NCBI RefSeq assembly: GCF_004217175.1
Contig: NZ_SHKI01000006.1
Span: 286,130 to 350,129 of the forward strand
Length of the DNA stretch: 64,000 nucleotides
Reading direction: 5' to 3'
From: Leucobacter luti
Lineage (GTDB): Bacteria; Actinomycetota; Actinomycetes; Actinomycetales; Microbacteriaceae
In this document: positions 1 through 9,417 of the stretch, in pieces
Layout of the letters: the number at the start of each line of letters is the position of its first letter
How positions within the stretch are numbered: the stretch's first letter is position 1
Translations under genes and position numbers: made by a program
Notes under the pieces: generated by a model
What the model saw: the letters and a program-made list of their open reading frames with translations, nothing else
Databases searched by the model: none
What the model was told of the DNA's origin: nothing

Positions 1-1640
1 ATCATGATCCGGCTGCCGCCGTCGAGATCGAAGCGGAGCACGTCGGCCGGCACCTCGGCGATGCCTGGCGTGAGCAGGTCCTGAATCTGGGTGACCGCGA
101 TCTCGGCAAACTCGCGCGGAGGGTTCTCGCGGATCCGTGCGGCGACCGCAGAGGCCGCGGGCATCGAGTCGAGGCGGAGCGTGATCTGGGAGCTCGCGAA
201 GTGGCCGAAGCGCTCGCTCGCGTCGTCAAGCAGATCCCACACGGTGCGGCCCGCTGAGGTGAGCTCGCGCACCATCGCGATCGCGTCTGCACTCGCCGAG
301 ATCCCGTCCTTGTCGCGGACGATATCCGGGTGGGTGAGGTAGCCGAGCGCCTCCTCGAAGCCGAACAGGAGGCCGGGCACGCGCGACACCCACTTGAAGC
401 CGGACAGGGTTTCCGCGTAGTCGAGCCCGTACTCGGCCGCGACGGCGCGGAGCGCTGGTGACGAGACGATCGTGCACGCGAGGGTGCCGCGCGGGTCGGT
501 GCCCTGCCGCTCGGCGCGCGCCCACTCGCGCTCGGCGGCGCGCCAGCCGAGCAGCAGCCCGAGCTGATTTCCGGTGAGTCGGCGGTAGCCGCCCGCGGCG
601 TCCGCGTCGGGCACCGCGATCGCGAGCCGATCCGCGTCCGGATCGTGCGCGACGATCAGTTCCGCGTCAACGGTTTCCGCCACCCGGAACGCGATATCGA
701 GCGCACCCGGCTCCTCGGGGTTCGGGAAATCGACGGTCGGGAACGCGCCGTCCGGGCGATCCTGCTCGGCCACCGGGGTGACCGCGGGCAGCCCGGACGA
801 GGTGAACACGCGCCGGGCGAGGTCGGCGCCAACGCCGTGCATCGCCGTGTAGACGACACGCAACGCGCCGGACGCGGCGATCGGGGTGCCGGGGGAGCCG
901 GGCTCCGTGGGGAGACCGGCCAGCAGGGCGGCGGCAGTCTCGGCCACGTACGCGTCGGCAACGCCCGGCCCGAGGACCGTGTAGTCGGTGCTGCGCGGCA
1001 GCTCCGCGAGCGGGCGGGCGGCGATCGCGGCGATCCGCTCGGCGATGATCGCGTCGACCGGCGGCACGATCTGCGAGCCGCCGTCGCCGTCACCCAGGTA
1101 CACCTTGTAGCCGTTGTCTCGCGGCGGGTTGTGGCTCGCGGTCACCATTACCCCGGCCGACACCCCGAGGTGGCGCACGGCGAACGCGGTGAGCGGGGTG
1201 GGCCCCGCCTCCGGGAACAGGAACACGCGCACGCCCGCGCCGGCCATCACCTCGGCGGTGTCGCGGGCGAACACGTCGGAGTTCACCCGGCCGTCGTAGC
1301 CGATCACGATCGACGGCGGGGTCTCGGCCTCGCCCCCGGCCGCGCGCTCGCGCAGGTAGGCGGCGAACCCCGCGCTGGTCTGCGAGACGACGACGCGGTT
1401 CATCCGCTGCGGCCCGGGGCCGAGCGGTCCGCGCAGCCCCGCGGTGCCGAACGCAAGCCGGCCCGAGAACGCCGCGGCGAGCTCCGCGAGGGCCCCCGCG
1501 TCGGCGGCCGAGGCGCGCTCCACCAGGTGCAGCGTCTCACGCTGGGTGGCCGGATCAATGTCGTCCTGCGCCCACGCCGTTGCCACAGCAATCAGCTGTT
1601 CCGGATCGTGCACAGACGAGTCCCCCGAGAAAAGTCCCAT
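1..1640 (-). CDS. Phosphohexomutase (phosphomannomutase/phosphoglucomutase family), 3' end missing
   Basis: This enzyme would interconvert hexose 1-phosphate and 6-phosphate through a phosphoserine in the cytoplasm. Read on the minus strand from ATG at 1640, it contains TASHNPP with the phosphorylated Ser near residue 169, the metal loop DPDADR near residue 333, and the sugar-binding GFEEALG near residue 425. The C-terminal phosphate-binding domain lies beyond the left edge, so the frame has no stop in the window. The long 546-codon reach and the N-terminal FGTAGLRG motif fit the PgcA-like (PGM2-type) branch rather than short ManB proteins. The substrate (glucose or mannose phosphate) cannot be decided here. 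Confidence 0.93.
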   Translation of the reverse strand, partial: MGLFSGDSSVHDPEQLIAVATAWAQDDIDPATQRETLHLVERASAADAGALAELAAAFSGRLAFGTAGLRGPLGPGPQRMNRVVVSQTSAGFAAYLRERAAGGEAETPPSIVIGYDGRVNSDVFARDTAEVMAGAGVRVFLFPEAGPTPLTAFAVRHLGVSAGVMVTASHNPPRDNGYKVYLGDGDGGSQIVPPVDAIIAERIAAIAARPLAELPRSTDYTVLGPGVADAYVAETAAALLAGLPTEPGSPGTPIAASGALRVVYTAMHGVGADLARRVFTSSGLPAVTPVAEQDRPDGAFPTVDFPNPEEPGALDIAFRVAETVDAELIVAHDPDADRLAIAVPDADAAGGYRRLTGNQLGLLLGWRAAEREWARAERQGTDPRGTLACTIVSSPALRAVAAEYGLDYAETLSGFKWVSRVPGLLFGFEEALGYLTHPDIVRDKDGISASADAIAMVRELTSAGRTVWDLLDDASERFGHFASSQITLRLDSMPAASAVAARIRENPPREFAEIAVTQIQDLLTPGIAEVPADVLRFDLDGGSRIM

Positions 1641-1776
1641 CGCGTGTTCTCCCTCCCTCGGCGAGCGCCGGAGTGATTTCAAGCTACCACCCCTGAGAGC
1701 GACGCGCCGGGAGGGTAGCTAAGCTTGAATCGGGGTGTCGGATCTGGCATCCGCGAACACGACGAGAGGACCGCCC

Positions 1777-1896
1777 ATGTGCGCTTCCGTGCGCTGCGAG
1801 ACGTGCAGCAAGACGACCTGGGCTGGCTGCGGCGAGCATATCGAGGAGGCCCTCGCGGGCGTCCCCACCGCTGAGCGCTGCGTCTGCCCCCGCTAG
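1777..1896 (+). CDS. Small cysteine-rich protein, 39 aa
   Basis: This short frame starts at ATG 1777 behind GAGAGGA (1764-1770) and ends at TAG 1894. Its 39 residues include six Cys: MCASVRC, ETCSKTTWAGCGEH and RCVCPR. The paired Cys spacing and the His look like a zinc or other metal site, but that is inference. I recall small conserved actinobacterial proteins of this kind with no assigned function. It stands alone between a mutase gene and a monooxygenase gene, both on the other strand. The good ribosome binding site and non-random Cys pattern are the main support. Confidence 0.75.
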   Translation: MCASVRCETCSKTTWAGCGEHIEEALAGVPTAERCVCPR

Positions 1897-1969
1897 GGGC
1901 ACCCAGCGCAACAGGAACGGCACCGCGGCGAAGCCCGCCGGGTGCCGGGGAGCGCCCGCGCCCCGCGTC

Positions 1970-2251
1970 TCACACGACGCGAAGGCGACGGGCGTTTTCT
2001 GCGTCTTCGAGCGGTGCGAGGGCCGCCATCGCGGACACGAAGTGGGGCGTCTCGGTGTGCGCGTCGAGGTCGGCTTGAGAACGCCACGACTCGGAGAGCA
2101 CGAAGGCTGAGTCATCCTCGATGTCGGCGAGGAGCTCGTAGCTGAGGCACCCGGGCTCGGCGCGGGTCGCGGCGATGAGGTCTCGATACACGGCGAGGGC
2201 CGCCTCGCGGTGCTCGGGCCGGATCCGGCAGGGGACGAGAACGCGCAGCAT
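1970..2251 (-). CDS. Antibiotic biosynthesis monooxygenase (ABM/YgiN) domain protein
   Basis: A 93-residue single-domain protein of the dimeric ABM fold. The start MLRVLVPCRIRPEHREA is the usual first beta strand and helix, and EPGCLSYEL followed by FVLSESWRSQADLDAHTETPHF is the signature region with the conserved Trp and paired His. Family members are cofactor-independent quinol monooxygenases or heme-related enzymes, and the substrate cannot be told from sequence. GAGGAG five bases before ATG at 2251 supports the start. It lies just downstream of the pucR gene on the same strand, with a 57-bp gap, so it could be the last gene of the amine oxidase-pucR unit. Confidence 0.85.
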   Translation of the reverse strand: MLRVLVPCRIRPEHREAALAVYRDLIAATRAEPGCLSYELLADIEDDSAFVLSESWRSQADLDAHTETPHFVSAMAALAPLEDAENARRLRVV

Positions 2252-2308
2252 ACGGCTCCTCAGGCTCGGTGACGGGTCGCAGCTCAGCGTATCTCGTTGC
2301 GCCGCCGG

Positions 2309-3757
2309 CTACTCCGCCGTGGCGAGCTCGGGCGGCGGGTCGCTGGGGGCGAGGTCGCCGCACCCGATGGCCGCCTGCACGGCGAGCCAGCATTCGGCGG
2401 TGTCTTCCATCGACGAGAGGTCGCGGTCGATGATCTTCTCGATGCGGGAGATCCTGGCGATCAGGGTCTGCCGGTGCACGAACAGCCGCTCTGACGCGCG
2501 CACCCAGCTGCGGTTCTCCTCGAGGAAGATTCGGAGCGTGTGCGTGAGCGAGGTGCCGCGTTGCTCGTCGTAGGTGCGGAGCGGGCCGAGCACCTGCCGG
2601 GCGATGCCGCGGAGCTGCTCGGGATCGTTCGGCAGGAAGAGTGAGGTGGTCTCGTGCTCCTCGAAGCGCAGCACCCGGCCGGACTGGTGCGCGCGGATCA
2701 GCGCGCTCCGCGCCTGGCGGAGCGCGGTCGGCAGCTCCGTGAGATCGGTGAACGGAGCGCTCACCCCCACGCCGCCGCGCGTGTCAGCGATCGAGCCAAG
2801 CATCGGATCGAGCTCGGGGCTTGACTCGACGAGCAGCAGCACCTGCCCCTCTTTGATCGTCGCGAGCGCCGGGACCTGGCTCGTGGCGAATGTGGAGTGC
2901 ACCTCCTCGAGCGTGGCGCGCGTATCCGCGTGCTGCGACACCGCGAGCAGGTAGGGTGGCGCAACGCCGTAGGCGGCCACGAGGTGATCGGACGGCGCCG
3001 ACGCGACCGCCTCGTCGGAGAGATCGCTCAGCAGGAGCGAACCGTGGAGCCAGTCGCTGCGCCGCGCCGCCACCTTCACGGCGAGCGCGTTGTCGACGAT
3101 GCTCGCCGCGTGCTGCAGCAGGGTGCGGTCGATCGGGCCCGCGTGCGCGATCTGCAGCTCGGGTTCGCCCGGCGAGAGCAGGGGCACCGCCCAGATCCCG
3201 GAGGCGAGCTGCCGGAGCGCCCCTGGGCCGCGCGCTCGGTCGCGCGGGTGCAGCGTGAGATCCGCGAGCAGGATCCGCCCCAGCCCGTCGAGAAGCGCGT
3301 CGATCGCGTCGTCGACCGAGTGCTCGCCGAGCGCCGCGTACATGCGCTCGGTCTGCAGCACCCGGGTGTTGTACTCGCGCTGCACCGCCTGCGCCACGGC
3401 CTTCGCGAGCGACACGAACGGGACCTCGTGCTCCGTCTCGAGCACCGGGAAACCGATCTGTGCGGCGTGGGCGAGCGCTTCCTGCGTGAACGGGTGCTTC
3501 GGCATCTTCGCGTCGATCGCGATCGCGGCGATCCCCGCAGCGTGCATTCCGGACAGGTAGGCCTGCTGCGCCGCTGTGCCCGCGGGCACTCCGATGCCGG
3601 TGGTGAGGACGAGCGCGTGCTCGCCGAGCCACTGCCACGGCTCAGCGAGCTCGCACACGTGCGCCCACTCGATGACCCGGTCGTTTCCGATGCCGGGCGT
3701 CAGGGAGGTGGTGCCGACGGCGGGCAGCTGCAGGAGCGAGCTAACCGTGAAGGTCAT
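2309..3757 (-). CDS. PucR-family transcriptional regulator (first copy)
   Basis: A 482-residue regulator. The N-terminal PucR domain (about residues 5-125) includes IEWAHVCELAEPWQWL and ALVLTTGIG. The C-terminal PucR-type helix-turn-helix (about residues 415-465) includes FLEENRSWVRASERLFVHRQTLIARI. Relatives control purine, GABA or polyamine breakdown. The gene follows the flavin amine oxidase after only 30 bp on the same strand, so the two probably form one transcript and the regulator likely controls that oxidase and perhaps the divergent ABC operon at 5322. A 10-bp palindrome AGCATATGCT (3764-3773) sits just before its ATG and may be an internal operator. Confidence 0.92.
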   Translation of the reverse strand: MTFTVSSLLQLPAVGTTSLTPGIGNDRVIEWAHVCELAEPWQWLGEHALVLTTGIGVPAGTAAQQAYLSGMHAAGIAAIAIDAKMPKHPFTQEALAHAAQIGFPVLETEHEVPFVSLAKAVAQAVQREYNTRVLQTERMYAALGEHSVDDAIDALLDGLGRILLADLTLHPRDRARGPGALRQLASGIWAVPLLSPGEPELQIAHAGPIDRTLLQHAASIVDNALAVKVAARRSDWLHGSLLLSDLSDEAVASAPSDHLVAAYGVAPPYLLAVSQHADTRATLEEVHSTFATSQVPALATIKEGQVLLLVESSPELDPMLGSIADTRGGVGVSAPFTDLTELPTALRQARSALIRAHQSGRVLRFEEHETTSLFLPNDPEQLRGIARQVLGPLRTYDEQRGTSLTHTLRIFLEENRSWVRASERLFVHRQTLIARISRIEKIIDRDLSSMEDTAECWLAVQAAIGCGDLAPSDPPPELATAE

Positions 3758-3787
3758 ATTTCAAGCATATGCTCGGCCCCGACACGG

Positions 3788-5017
3788 TCAACTCTCCAGC
3801 GCTCGGTTGAGTGCTGCGGCGGCGCGGTACCCGGACGCCACGGCGCCGGAGAGTGACTGCGCGAGCCCCGTGTGCTCGCCCGCGATCGCCACGCGACCAG
3901 CGGCCTCCTCGAACGCGGTCGCATCGGCGGCCTCCCAGCCGAGGCCGGGGGCTGAGTAGGCGCCCCGCGCCCACGGGTCATCGGCCCAGGTGGTGAGGAG
4001 CACGTCTCCGTCGATCTCGAGCTCCGGGCGCATGGCCCGCAGCGCGGCCACCCAGGTGTCGGGCCCCGCGCTGACGCGCAGGGCATCGAGCGCGAACGGG
4101 CCCCCGGCGAATGACGAGAGGGCGTTGATGCGGTGCTCGCCGTCGGTGCTGAGTGAGCGCCACGACCACCAGGTGTGCTCGGGGTTCTGCAGCGCAACGT
4201 CGCTGTCGACGCGGCGCAGCGGGACGCCGAGCTTCGCAGCGACCCCCATGAACCGGTGATCGAGGGCCCGCTGCTGGGCCTCCGGGAGCGCGAAGCCAAG
4301 CTCAAGCTCGCGCAGCAGGGGGAGCGGGGCGGCGACCACGGCGGCGGCGGCATCGAGCCGCGTACCGTCGCGCAGCACCACCTGCACGCCGGTCGGACTC
4401 TGATCCACGCCAGCGACCGGGTGGTCAAGCCGCACGCGGTCGCCGAGGCGCCGCGCGAGCTCCAGCGAGAGCGACTGATTGCCCCCCACGAAGCGGCCGC
4501 CGTCCTCGATGTACCCGTTTGCGGTCGACGACTCGTGCAGCAGCACCGCCTCGGCACTGACGAGTGCCGGGTCGGCCGCGGCGGAGGTGGTGGTGCGGCG
4601 GTACACCGGGTCCAGCCGGTAGCCGGAGCCGAGCGCCGTGGCGAACGCGGCCTCGAGGGACACTGCGCGGGCGCCGTCTGCAAGCATCTCGGCGAGGGTC
4701 GCCCGCACGCGGTCACCGGTCGTATCGAGCTCGTCGACCGAGATCACGCGGCCGTTCACGGTGCGGCGGCCGTAGCGAACCGCGTGCGACATGATCGGCA
4801 CTCCGACCTCGGCGGAGAGGCGCCGGATGGGGAACTCGGTGGGGAAGATGTACTCGCCACCGCGCTCAGTCACCTCGCCGTTCCCGAGCCGCTGCGACCA
4901 GGTGCGGCCGCCGACACGGTCACGCGCTTCGAGCACGGTGCACTGGTGGCCGGCCTTGCTCAGCTCCCACGCGGCGGTGAGCCCCGCGAGCCCGGCTCCG
5001 ATGACGATGACGTCCAT
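3788..5017 (-). CDS. Flavin-dependent amine oxidase (first copy)
   Basis: A 409-residue FAD amine oxidase. The dinucleotide-binding motif [16 protein letters not shown] opens the protein, followed by [12 protein letters not shown], the classic second FAD motif of the monoamine oxidase family. The C-terminal [11 protein letters not shown] and [13 protein letters not shown] segment closes the FAD site. The reaction is oxidative deamination of an amine to an aldehyde, with release of ammonia and H2O2. AAGGAGGAACACGG before ATG at 5017 gives a strong ribosome binding site. The divergent polyamine-type ABC operon and the adjacent PucR suggest putrescine or a related amine as substrate, which is inference. 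Confidence 0.92.
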   Translation of the reverse strand: MDVIVIGAGLAGLTAAWELSKAGHQCTVLEARDRVGGRTWSQRLGNGEVTERGGEYIFPTEFPIRRLSAEVGVPIMSHAVRYGRRTVNGRVISVDELDTTGDRVRATLAEMLADGARAVSLEAAFATALGSGYRLDPVYRRTTTSAAADPALVSAEAVLLHESSTANGYIEDGGRFVGGNQSLSLELARRLGDRVRLDHPVAGVDQSPTGVQVVLRDGTRLDAAAAVVAAPLPLLRELELGFALPEAQQRALDHRFMGVAAKLGVPLRRVDSDVALQNPEHTWWSWRSLSTDGEHRINALSSFAGGPFALDALRVSAGPDTWVAALRAMRPELEIDGDVLLTTWADDPWARGAYSAPGLGWEAADATAFEEAAGRVAIAGEHTGLAQSLSGAVASGYRAAAALNRALES

Positions 5018-5321
5018 CCGTGTTCCTCCTTGAACCGATCGGTGTGTCGCTCCCCATCGTAGGGATCTCGGCGAGGATCTGCGCCTCCGGGCGCCCCTCT
5101 CGGGGCGAAAGCTTATGTTCGTACACCCCGCGGAGACACCGACGTACGAATCTATGAAAGATCACCGCGGCGGTAACGAAGGAGTAACGGGGCGGGGGCC
5201 GAACGCGTGATCCGCTGCTAGCTTCAGGAACTGCCGGACACGGTGCGACCGCCCCCGAGGCGGCCGCGCCCCGGCACGATCACGATCATGAGGACCACGA
5301 TCACAACGAAGTGAGGAACAC
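5018..5321. promoter_or_regulatory. Intergenic control region between divergent amine oxidase and ABC operons
   Basis: These 304 bases hold no credible gene. They contain an inverted pair TTCGTAC (5118-5124) and GTACGAA (5144-5150) separated by 19 bases, placed where it could serve both directions. TATGAA at 5153-5158 is a possible -10 toward the ABC operon, but I find no good matching -35. The rest is GC-rich, and GTGAGGA at 5311-5317 is the ribosome binding site of the substrate-binding protein. The paired motif as a PucR-family site is inference only. Confidence 0.4.
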
Positions 5322-6467
5322 ATGTCCACTCCCAGAACACTCCGGGCGAGCAAGCGCCCATTCGCCCGCCGTGGGCTCGCGCTCGCCGCAGGCACCGCCG
5401 CGCTCGCGCTGACACTCGTCGGATGCGGCGGCACGGCCGAGCCCGAGGCCGCTCCCGAACGCGACCTCGGCACCCCGGTCGCCGGCGAGATCAAGGCCGG
5501 CGCGCTCGACGGCGTGACCCTCACCTTTGCCGGCTCCGGCGGCGTGTTCCAGGACGGCCAGAAGGTCGCGCTCTGGGACCCGTTCGCCGAGGCGTCTGGC
5601 GCAACCGTCAACCAGGACGCGTTCGACGCGGGCAAGCTCAAAGCGATGGTCGACAGCGGCAACGTCAGCTGGGACGTGGTGAACACCACCCAGTTCGACA
5701 CGGCCCGCGGCTGCGGCACGCTGTACGAGAAGTACGACTACTCGCAGATCGACGTCTCGAAGATCCCCGAGGGCACCATTACCGACGACTGCATGGTGCC
5801 GCAGATCCTGTACGGCCTGGTCGTGGTCTACAACACCGACAAGTTCGGTGATAATCCGCCCACGAGCGCCGCCGACTTCTTCGACACCGAGAAGTTCCCG
5901 GGCAAGCGCACGGTGAGCCAGTCCACCTACGTTGACCCGCAGACCGTCGAGTTCGCGCTCACCGCGCAGGGCAAAGACGTGAAGAACCTCAAGCCCGAGG
6001 ACATTGAGGGCGCGTTCGACATGTACAAGGACCTCGGCAACGACGTGATCGGCTGGACTACCGGCGCGGCCGCTCAGCAGCAGCTCGAATCGGGTGAGGC
6101 CGTGATGGGACTCGTCTGGTCGGGCCGCGGCTACGGCGCCGCCGAGGCCGGTGCGCCGGTTGCCCCGATGTGGGACGAGTGGATGATCATGGTCGACTCG
6201 AACGGCATCCCGAAGGGGGTCAAGGATCCGCAGGCGGCGTTCGCGGCGGTCAACTACTCCATCGGCGCGGAGCAGCAGGCGAAGATGACTGAGGAGACCT
6301 CCTACGGTGGGGTCAACGTTGACGCGAAGCCCGAGATGGACGAGCTCCTCACCGAGTGGATGACCACCGAGCACCTCGACACCGGAATCTCACCAAACGT
6401 CGACTTCTGGGTCGAGAACTACGACGCCCTCGCCACCGCGTGGGCCGGCTGGGCCACGGGTAACTGA
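5322..6467 (+). CDS. ABC transporter substrate-binding lipoprotein, PotD-like (system 1)
   Basis: A 381-residue extracytoplasmic lipoprotein that would capture a polyamine-type substrate. The N-terminus has a basic stretch, a hydrophobic helix and the lipobox LVGC (Cys near residue 36). The mature protein shows the type 2 periplasmic-binding fold of the spermidine/putrescine family: LTFAGSGGVFQDGQ, WDVVNTTQFD, GLVVVYNTDKFG, FFDTEKFPGKR and GLVWSGRGYGA. GAGGA precedes ATG at 5322. It is the first gene of a four-gene operon with tight spacing and is paralogous to the protein at 13419. The family is clear; the actual ligand is not. Confidence 0.94.
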   Translation: MSTPRTLRASKRPFARRGLALAAGTAALALTLVGCGGTAEPEAAPERDLGTPVAGEIKAGALDGVTLTFAGSGGVFQDGQKVALWDPFAEASGATVNQDAFDAGKLKAMVDSGNVSWDVVNTTQFDTARGCGTLYEKYDYSQIDVSKIPEGTITDDCMVPQILYGLVVVYNTDKFGDNPPTSAADFFDTEKFPGKRTVSQSTYVDPQTVEFALTAQGKDVKNLKPEDIEGAFDMYKDLGNDVIGWTTGAAAQQQLESGEAVMGLVWSGRGYGAAEAGAPVAPMWDEWMIMVDSNGIPKGVKDPQAAFAAVNYSIGAEQQAKMTEETSYGGVNVDAKPEMDELLTEWMTTEHLDTGISPNVDFWVENYDALATAWAGWATGN

Positions 6468-6472
6468 TCGAC

Positions 6473-7390
6473 ATGACCACCGACACCGACACCGGGGGCG
6501 ACGTGTCAACGCGCGCGATCGCCCTCGGTGCGGACTCCGGGACTCCGAAGCAACGGGGGCCAAAGAACTGGCGCCCGTTCCTGCTGCTGATCCCAGCGTT
6601 CGTGATCGTCTCCCTGTTCTTCCTCGCCCCCCTCGTCGACGTGTTCATTCGCTCGGTAACGGATCCGGAGCCCGGCGTTCAAAACTACGTCTGGCTCTTC
6701 ACCACCGAGGCAAACCTCGCGGTGGTGCTGCGCACCTTCGGCACCGCGATCCTCGTCACGATCGTCTGTCTCCTGCTCGCGTACCCGTACGCGTACCTGA
6801 TGACGGTGGTCTCGGATCGCACCCGCAACATGCTGCAGCTGTTCATCATGATGCCGCTGTGGACCTCGATCCTGGTGCGCACCCTCGCTTGGATGGTGCT
6901 GCTGCAGGACACCGGCCCCATCAACGGCCTGCTCGCGGCCTGGTTCGGCATCGGGCCGATCCCGCTGATCCGCACCACCTTCGGCGTCGCGCTCGGTATG
7001 AGCCAGGTGCTGCTGCCGTTCATGGTGCTGCCGCTCTACTCGTCGATGGCGAAGATCGACAAGCGTCTGCTGCCCGCCGCCGCGAACCTCGGCGCAAACC
7101 CGGTCACCGCGTTCTTCACGGTGTACCTGCCGCTATCGAAGCCCGGCATCTTCTCGGGCGGTGTGACGGTGTTCATCCTGGGCCTCGGGTTCTACATCAT
7201 CCCTGCGCTGCTTGGCTCGTCGAAGGAGATCATGATCTCGGCGATGATCCAGCAGCAGATCAGTGTGTTCCTCATGTGGGGCCAGGGCACAGCCCTCGGC
7301 ATATTCCTGCTCGTGTGTACGATCCTGATCCTCGTGGTGGTGTCCCGGTTCAATAAGGGCGGAAGCCTGTTCCCGGGGGTGAACCGCTGA
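6473..7390 (+). CDS. ABC transporter permease, PotB-like (system 1)
   Basis: A 305-residue inner-membrane permease with about six hydrophobic segments, the first being LLLIPAFVIVSLFFLAPLV. The EAA-type loop that contacts the ATPase is visible as AAANLGANPVTAFFTVYLPL in the second half. The N-terminal 30 residues are hydrophilic and longer than usual. It begins six bases after the substrate-binding protein gene and overlaps the next permease by one base (TGATG), so the genes are probably translationally coupled. Family membership rests on the PotB-like length, topology and operon position. Confidence 0.94.
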   Translation: MTTDTDTGGDVSTRAIALGADSGTPKQRGPKNWRPFLLLIPAFVIVSLFFLAPLVDVFIRSVTDPEPGVQNYVWLFTTEANLAVVLRTFGTAILVTIVCLLLAYPYAYLMTVVSDRTRNMLQLFIMMPLWTSILVRTLAWMVLLQDTGPINGLLAAWFGIGPIPLIRTTFGVALGMSQVLLPFMVLPLYSSMAKIDKRLLPAAANLGANPVTAFFTVYLPLSKPGIFSGGVTVFILGLGFYIIPALLGSSKEIMISAMIQQQISVFLMWGQGTALGIFLLVCTILILVVVSRFNKGGSLFPGVNR

Positions 7391-8175
7391 TGACCTTCAA
7401 ACGCGTGCTCGGCGTCTTCGCCGTGCTCATCGTGCTCTGGCTCATTCTGCCGACGCTGGTGATCATCCCGATGTCGTTCAACGAGGCGCCGTCGTTCAAC
7501 TTCCCGCCGAAGGGCTTCTCAACCCGCTGGTACGAGAACTTCTTCACGGACCCGACGTGGCTCAAGTCGCTGTTCTCGTCGCTGCAGGTTGCGATCCTCA
7601 CGATGGTCGTCGCAACGGCAGTCGGCGTGCTCGCGGCGCTCGGGCTGTCGAAGGTGCGGTTCCGCGGCAAGGGGCTGATGGAAGGCTACTTCCTGCTGCC
7701 GCTCATCGTGCCGGGGATCGTGCTCGCGGTCGGCCTGTACTCGCTGTTTCTCCGGATGAACCTGCTCGGTACGCTCCCGGGCTTCGTGCTCGCGCACACA
7801 ATCGTGGCAATGCCGCTCGTGATCACGAACGTGATGGCGTCGCTGCAGGGCCTCGACCCGCGGCTCGAACAGGCGTCAGCCTCGCTCGGGGCCGGGCGCG
7901 TACGCACCTTCTTCAGCATCACGCTGCCGCTCATCGCACCCGGTGTGACCGCCGGCGCGCTGTTCGCGTTCGTGACCTCGTTCGACGAGGTGATCCTCTC
8001 GCTGTTTATCCAGAGCCCCTCACTGCAGACCCTGCCGGTGAAGATCTTCAACAGCGTCACCCAGACAAATGACCCCACGGTGGCTGCCGTGGCCGTGATC
8101 ACGATGCTGACCTCGGTCGTCGTCATGCTCATCGCCCAGTTCTCCACGCGGAAGAGAAAGCGACCGGTAGCGTGA
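7390..8175 (+). CDS. ABC transporter permease, PotC-like (system 1)
   Basis: A 261-residue permease partner. It has the PotC-type early motif TLVVIPMSFNEAPSF, the characteristic RWYENFFTD after the first helix, and the EAA loop QASASLGAGRVRTFFSITLPLIAPG. The segment FVTSFDEVILSLFI is typical of polyamine PotC proteins. Its ATG overlaps the previous stop by one base and its TGA overlaps the GTG of the ATPase gene, which supports a single transcript with coupled translation. Confidence 0.95.
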   Translation: MTFKRVLGVFAVLIVLWLILPTLVIIPMSFNEAPSFNFPPKGFSTRWYENFFTDPTWLKSLFSSLQVAILTMVVATAVGVLAALGLSKVRFRGKGLMEGYFLLPLIVPGIVLAVGLYSLFLRMNLLGTLPGFVLAHTIVAMPLVITNVMASLQGLDPRLEQASASLGAGRVRTFFSITLPLIAPGVTAGALFAFVTSFDEVILSLFIQSPSLQTLPVKIFNSVTQTNDPTVAAVAVITMLTSVVVMLIAQFSTRKRKRPVA

Positions 8176-9362
8176 ACGCTATGACTCACAACGACATCCC
8201 CGTGCCCGAGGGGCACGAGCAGGAGCTGCGCTCCGAGGGCCTCAACACCCAGGCGATCCACGCCATCGGAGACGCCGGGATCAGCCTCAACCAGGTCACC
8301 AAGCGCTACGGTGACAAAGCGGTCGTCGACGAGATCGACCTCGTGATCGAACCCGGCGAGTTCATGACCTTCCTCGGCCCCTCGGGCTCGGGCAAGACCA
8401 CCACGCTCAATATGATTGCCGGCTTCACCTCGGTGACCGAGGGCATGCTGCACATCTACGGCAAGCCCGTGGCCAAACTGCCGCCCCACAAGCGCGACAT
8501 CGGCATGGTGTTTCAGAACTACGCGCTCTTCCCGCACAAGACCGTCGCGGAGAACATCGCGTACCCGCTGCAGCGCCGCAAGCTCTCGAAAGCTGAGCAG
8601 CAGGAGAAAGTGTCGACCGCGCTCGCGATGGTGCGTATGGGCGAGTACGGCGACCGCTTCCCCTCGGAGCTCTCCGGCGGGCAGCAGCAGCGCGTGGCGC
8701 TCGCCCGTGCGCTCGTCTACGAGCCCCGCGTGCTGCTCATGGACGAGCCGCTCGGCGCCCTCGACAAGAAGCTGCGCGAGTGGCTCCAGACCGAGATCAA
8801 GCGGATCCACCGCGAGGTGGGGTCAACGTTCGTCTACGTGACGCACGACCAGGAGGAAGCGCTGTCGATGTCCGATCGCATTGCCGTCTTCAACAACGGC
8901 AAGATCGAGCAGGTGGGCACCGCCGAGGATCTCTACGAGGCCCCGCAGACGCTCTTCGTGGGGCGCTTCCTTGGGGAGTCGACCGTGCTGCTCGGCGCCG
9001 GTACCCCCGTTGGTGAGCGGCAGACCGCGATCGAGGTCGCAGGGCACCGCGTTGTCGCCGACGGGCAGTCGATTCACGAGGATCTCGCGATTCTGATCCG
9101 CCCTGAAAACCTGCGGCTCGAGGCGGCGGGTACCGCGCCGAGCGACACGCAGAACGCGATTCCGGTGACGATCATCGACGTGACCTATCTCGGGGCGTCG
9201 CGCCGCTACACCGTCCGCCTGCCCGACGGCAGCGAGGGCGCCGTGCGACTCGGCCAGGAGGCGCGCATCCACAACCGCGGTGACCAGGTCGCAATGATGT
9301 GGGACATCGACTCCGGCGTGCTGCTTATCAACACCGGCGAGGCCGGTGAATCGGCCACGTAG
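8172..9362 (+). CDS. ABC transporter ATP-binding protein, PotA-like (system 1)
   Basis: A 396-residue ATPase powering uptake by system 1. Visible motifs in order are Walker A GPSGSGKTT (about residues 69-77), the Q-loop FQNYALFPH, signature LSGGQQQRVALARAL, Walker B LLMDEPLGALD and H-loop YVTHDQEEA. A C-terminal TOBE-type domain follows (about 285-390). The GTG at 8172 overlaps the permease stop as GTGA; ATG at 8181 is an alternative start nine bases later. An N-terminal extension of about 35 residues precedes the ABC domain. The operon ends at a strong hairpin (9418-9457). Confidence 0.95.
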   Translation: MNAMTHNDIPVPEGHEQELRSEGLNTQAIHAIGDAGISLNQVTKRYGDKAVVDEIDLVIEPGEFMTFLGPSGSGKTTTLNMIAGFTSVTEGMLHIYGKPVAKLPPHKRDIGMVFQNYALFPHKTVAENIAYPLQRRKLSKAEQQEKVSTALAMVRMGEYGDRFPSELSGGQQQRVALARALVYEPRVLLMDEPLGALDKKLREWLQTEIKRIHREVGSTFVYVTHDQEEALSMSDRIAVFNNGKIEQVGTAEDLYEAPQTLFVGRFLGESTVLLGAGTPVGERQTAIEVAGHRVVADGQSIHEDLAILIRPENLRLEAAGTAPSDTQNAIPVTIIDVTYLGASRRYTVRLPDGSEGAVRLGQEARIHNRGDQVAMMWDIDSGVLLINTGEAGESAT

Positions 9363-9417
9363 GAGGTGCGCGCGGTGGGGTCAGACGCCGCCCAGCCCGC
9401 GAGGGCGTGGAAACGCA

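Noticed and set aside
645..1676. A 343-codon plus-strand frame opposite the phosphohexomutase
   Set aside because: The minus-strand frame carries TASHNPP and DPDADR; the plus frame is a shadow rich in Arg and Gly.
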